From positions 1-64,000 of the forward strand of contig JABHZL010000075.1 in assembly GCA_018656645.1 (NCBI GenBank): a stretch of DNA of 64,000 nt. Reading direction: 5' to 3'. The position numbers and the translations under genes are program-made. This DNA comes from Phycisphaerae bacterium. Lineage in GTDB: Bacteria > Planctomycetota > Phycisphaerae > Phycisphaerales > SM1A02. The notes beneath the pieces are model-generated. The model did not search any database and was not told the origin of the DNA. It saw only the letters and a list, made by a program, of their open reading frames with translations. Of this stretch, positions 63,177 to 64,000 are shown one piece after another (position 1 is the first letter of the stretch; each line of letters starts with the position of its first letter).

Positions 63177-64000
63177 GCGCATTGGCAGCAAAAGAAACCT
63201 TTGCTTGGAAAGCTCGCGACACGCACGGTCGTGAGTTATCTGGTTCCCAAGTTGCAGTGTGTGAATCGGAAGTCGCCGGAACGCTTCGGTCGAAGGGATT
63301 GTACGTTACAGCAATTGATCCAGAACCATTATTGCAAGGCGATATTGAACAAGTCAGAACATCTCGCACAGAAATCGCTACTGCGATGTCACAAAGAAAA
63401 GTCAAGCGTGATGATGTGATTGCTTTTTGTCAACAACTTGGTGTGATGCTTGAAACAGGTGTTCCACTTTCGGAATCTCTTGGTGCACTTGCAAAACAAA
63501 CGAAGCAAAAAGAATTCAAAATTGTTGTCGAAGGCATTCAAAGAGAAGTTCAAGGCGGTGATTCACTTTCAATTACACTTTCTAGGAGACGTCGTGTTTT
63601 TCCTCGCATCGTTGTAAGTCTTGTTCGTGCATCTGAACTTTCTGGCACAATGCCATTGATGCTTGAACGCGTTGCAACATATCTTTCTAGTGAACGAAAA
63701 ACTGTTCGCGAAGTAAAAGGTGCGATGACATATCCAATGATCATGGGTTTTACAGCCGTTGTAGTTACAGCGCTGATAGTAACCTTCATTCTTCCACGCT
63801 TTGCAAAAATTTATGAAATGCGATCGGCTTCATTGCCATGGCCAACAAAGGCATTGCTTACAGCGAGTGATTTATTGCTTACAAATTGGATGTATTGGAT
63901 TCCAGCTCTGCTAGCAACTATTATTGCTGCAGTTGTGTGGTACAAAACCTCATCTGGTCGAAGCGCTGTCGATTGGCTGAAATTAAAGCTTCCTGTCTTT
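63173..64000 (+). CDS. PilC/GspF-like inner-membrane platform protein (runs off the window)
   Basis: The frame is open from ATG 63173 to the window end (276 codons, no stop). It starts MSALAAKETFAWKARDTHG, the usual GspF opening. The first T2SSF domain contains FCQQLGVMLETGVPLSESLGAL and FPRIVVSLVRASELSGTMP. The first membrane helix lies near residues 185-205 (MTYPMIMGFTAVVVTALIV), with a second near 232-255. ATGA overlap with pilB. The C-terminal half is outside the window. Confidence 0.93.
   Translation, partial: MSALAAKETFAWKARDTHGRELSGSQVAVCESEVAGTLRSKGLYVTAIDPEPLLQGDIEQVRTSRTEIATAMSQRKVKRDDVIAFCQQLGVMLETGVPLSESLGALAKQTKQKEFKIVVEGIQREVQGGDSLSITLSRRRRVFPRIVVSLVRASELSGTMPLMLERVATYLSSERKTVREVKGAMTYPMIMGFTAVVVTALIVTFILPRFAKIYEMRSASLPWPTKALLTASDLLLTNWMYWIPALLATIIAAVVWYKTSSGRSAVDWLKLKLPVF

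Overview
The window looks like a chromosomal segment of a Gram-negative planctomycete, probably of the Phycisphaerae (marine type). This is an inference from gene content. The evidence is a PVC-type beta-propeller/HEAT/cytochrome c protein, a sorbosone-dehydrogenase-like propeller with its own cytochrome lipoprotein, a DUF1080 (3-keto-disaccharide hydrolase) protein, an exosortase-EpsI fusion, long TPR proteins, tandem OprO/P-like porins, and metal permeases fused to DtxR domains (a fusion otherwise known from Chlamydia, same superphylum). Base composition is moderately AT-rich and coding is dense on both strands. No IS element, prophage, CRISPR array or rRNA is visible.

Layout. 1-360: a 159-bp tandem repeat rich in hairpins, then a terminator-like hairpin. 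389-3351: two paralogous porins. 3455-10621: housekeeping genes (L,D-transpeptidase, 5-formyl-THF cyclo-ligase, RarA, GlmS, an antiporter-like membrane protein, FolP, thioredoxin). 10632-10704: tRNA-Ala(GGC). 10827-18075: M24 peptidase, propeller/HEAT/cytochrome protein, PqiA, a tiny membrane protein, HD-GYP protein, DUF1080 protein. 18082-22948 (minus): an operon headed by a DtxR/MntR-type regulator, then an M28 peptidase, a cytochrome c lipoprotein and a propeller protein. 23012-27481 (plus): a divergent TroA-type metal ABC operon in which BOTH permeases carry C-terminal DtxR-like domains. A perfect palindrome sits between the two operons at the ABC promoter. 27507-33125: chagasin-type inhibitor, GT4 glycosyltransferase, transglutaminase-like protein, threonine aldolase, a sigma-region-4-like protein, PilZ protein, lipoyl synthase.

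33292-46941 (plus): an exopolysaccharide/exosortase locus with a Wza-like lipoprotein, a possible 38-aa protein, exosortase-EpsI, a 1704-aa TPR protein, a Wzc-like protein whose Walker A lysine is replaced by threonine, an SDR epimerase, a WecA-like transferase and a Wzb-like phosphatase. 46963-50569: serA, serC and a DUF1015 gene. 50853-64000 (plus, running off the window): a type IV pilus/type II secretion operon (pilin with a structured leader and strong terminator, GspH-like, PilM, N, O, P-like, Q, TPR lipoprotein). A histidine kinase, response regulator, GAF-HD-GYP and STAS protein are spliced in, with overlapping genes, before PilB and PilC. With the other HD-GYP protein and the PilZ protein, c-di-GMP turnover tied to surface structures is a recurring theme.

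The most unexpected window-wide signal is at gene starts. Thirteen genes, almost all first in their transcription unit, have a TAnnnT (-10-like) hexamer exactly 6-8 bases before the start codon and no Shine-Dalgarno sequence, which points to widespread leaderless mRNAs. Other genes (porins, trxA, troA-like, serC, pilin, gspH-like) have good Shine-Dalgarno sequences. I used this pattern to choose several starts. All functions are inferred from sequence motifs by eye; no search was run.
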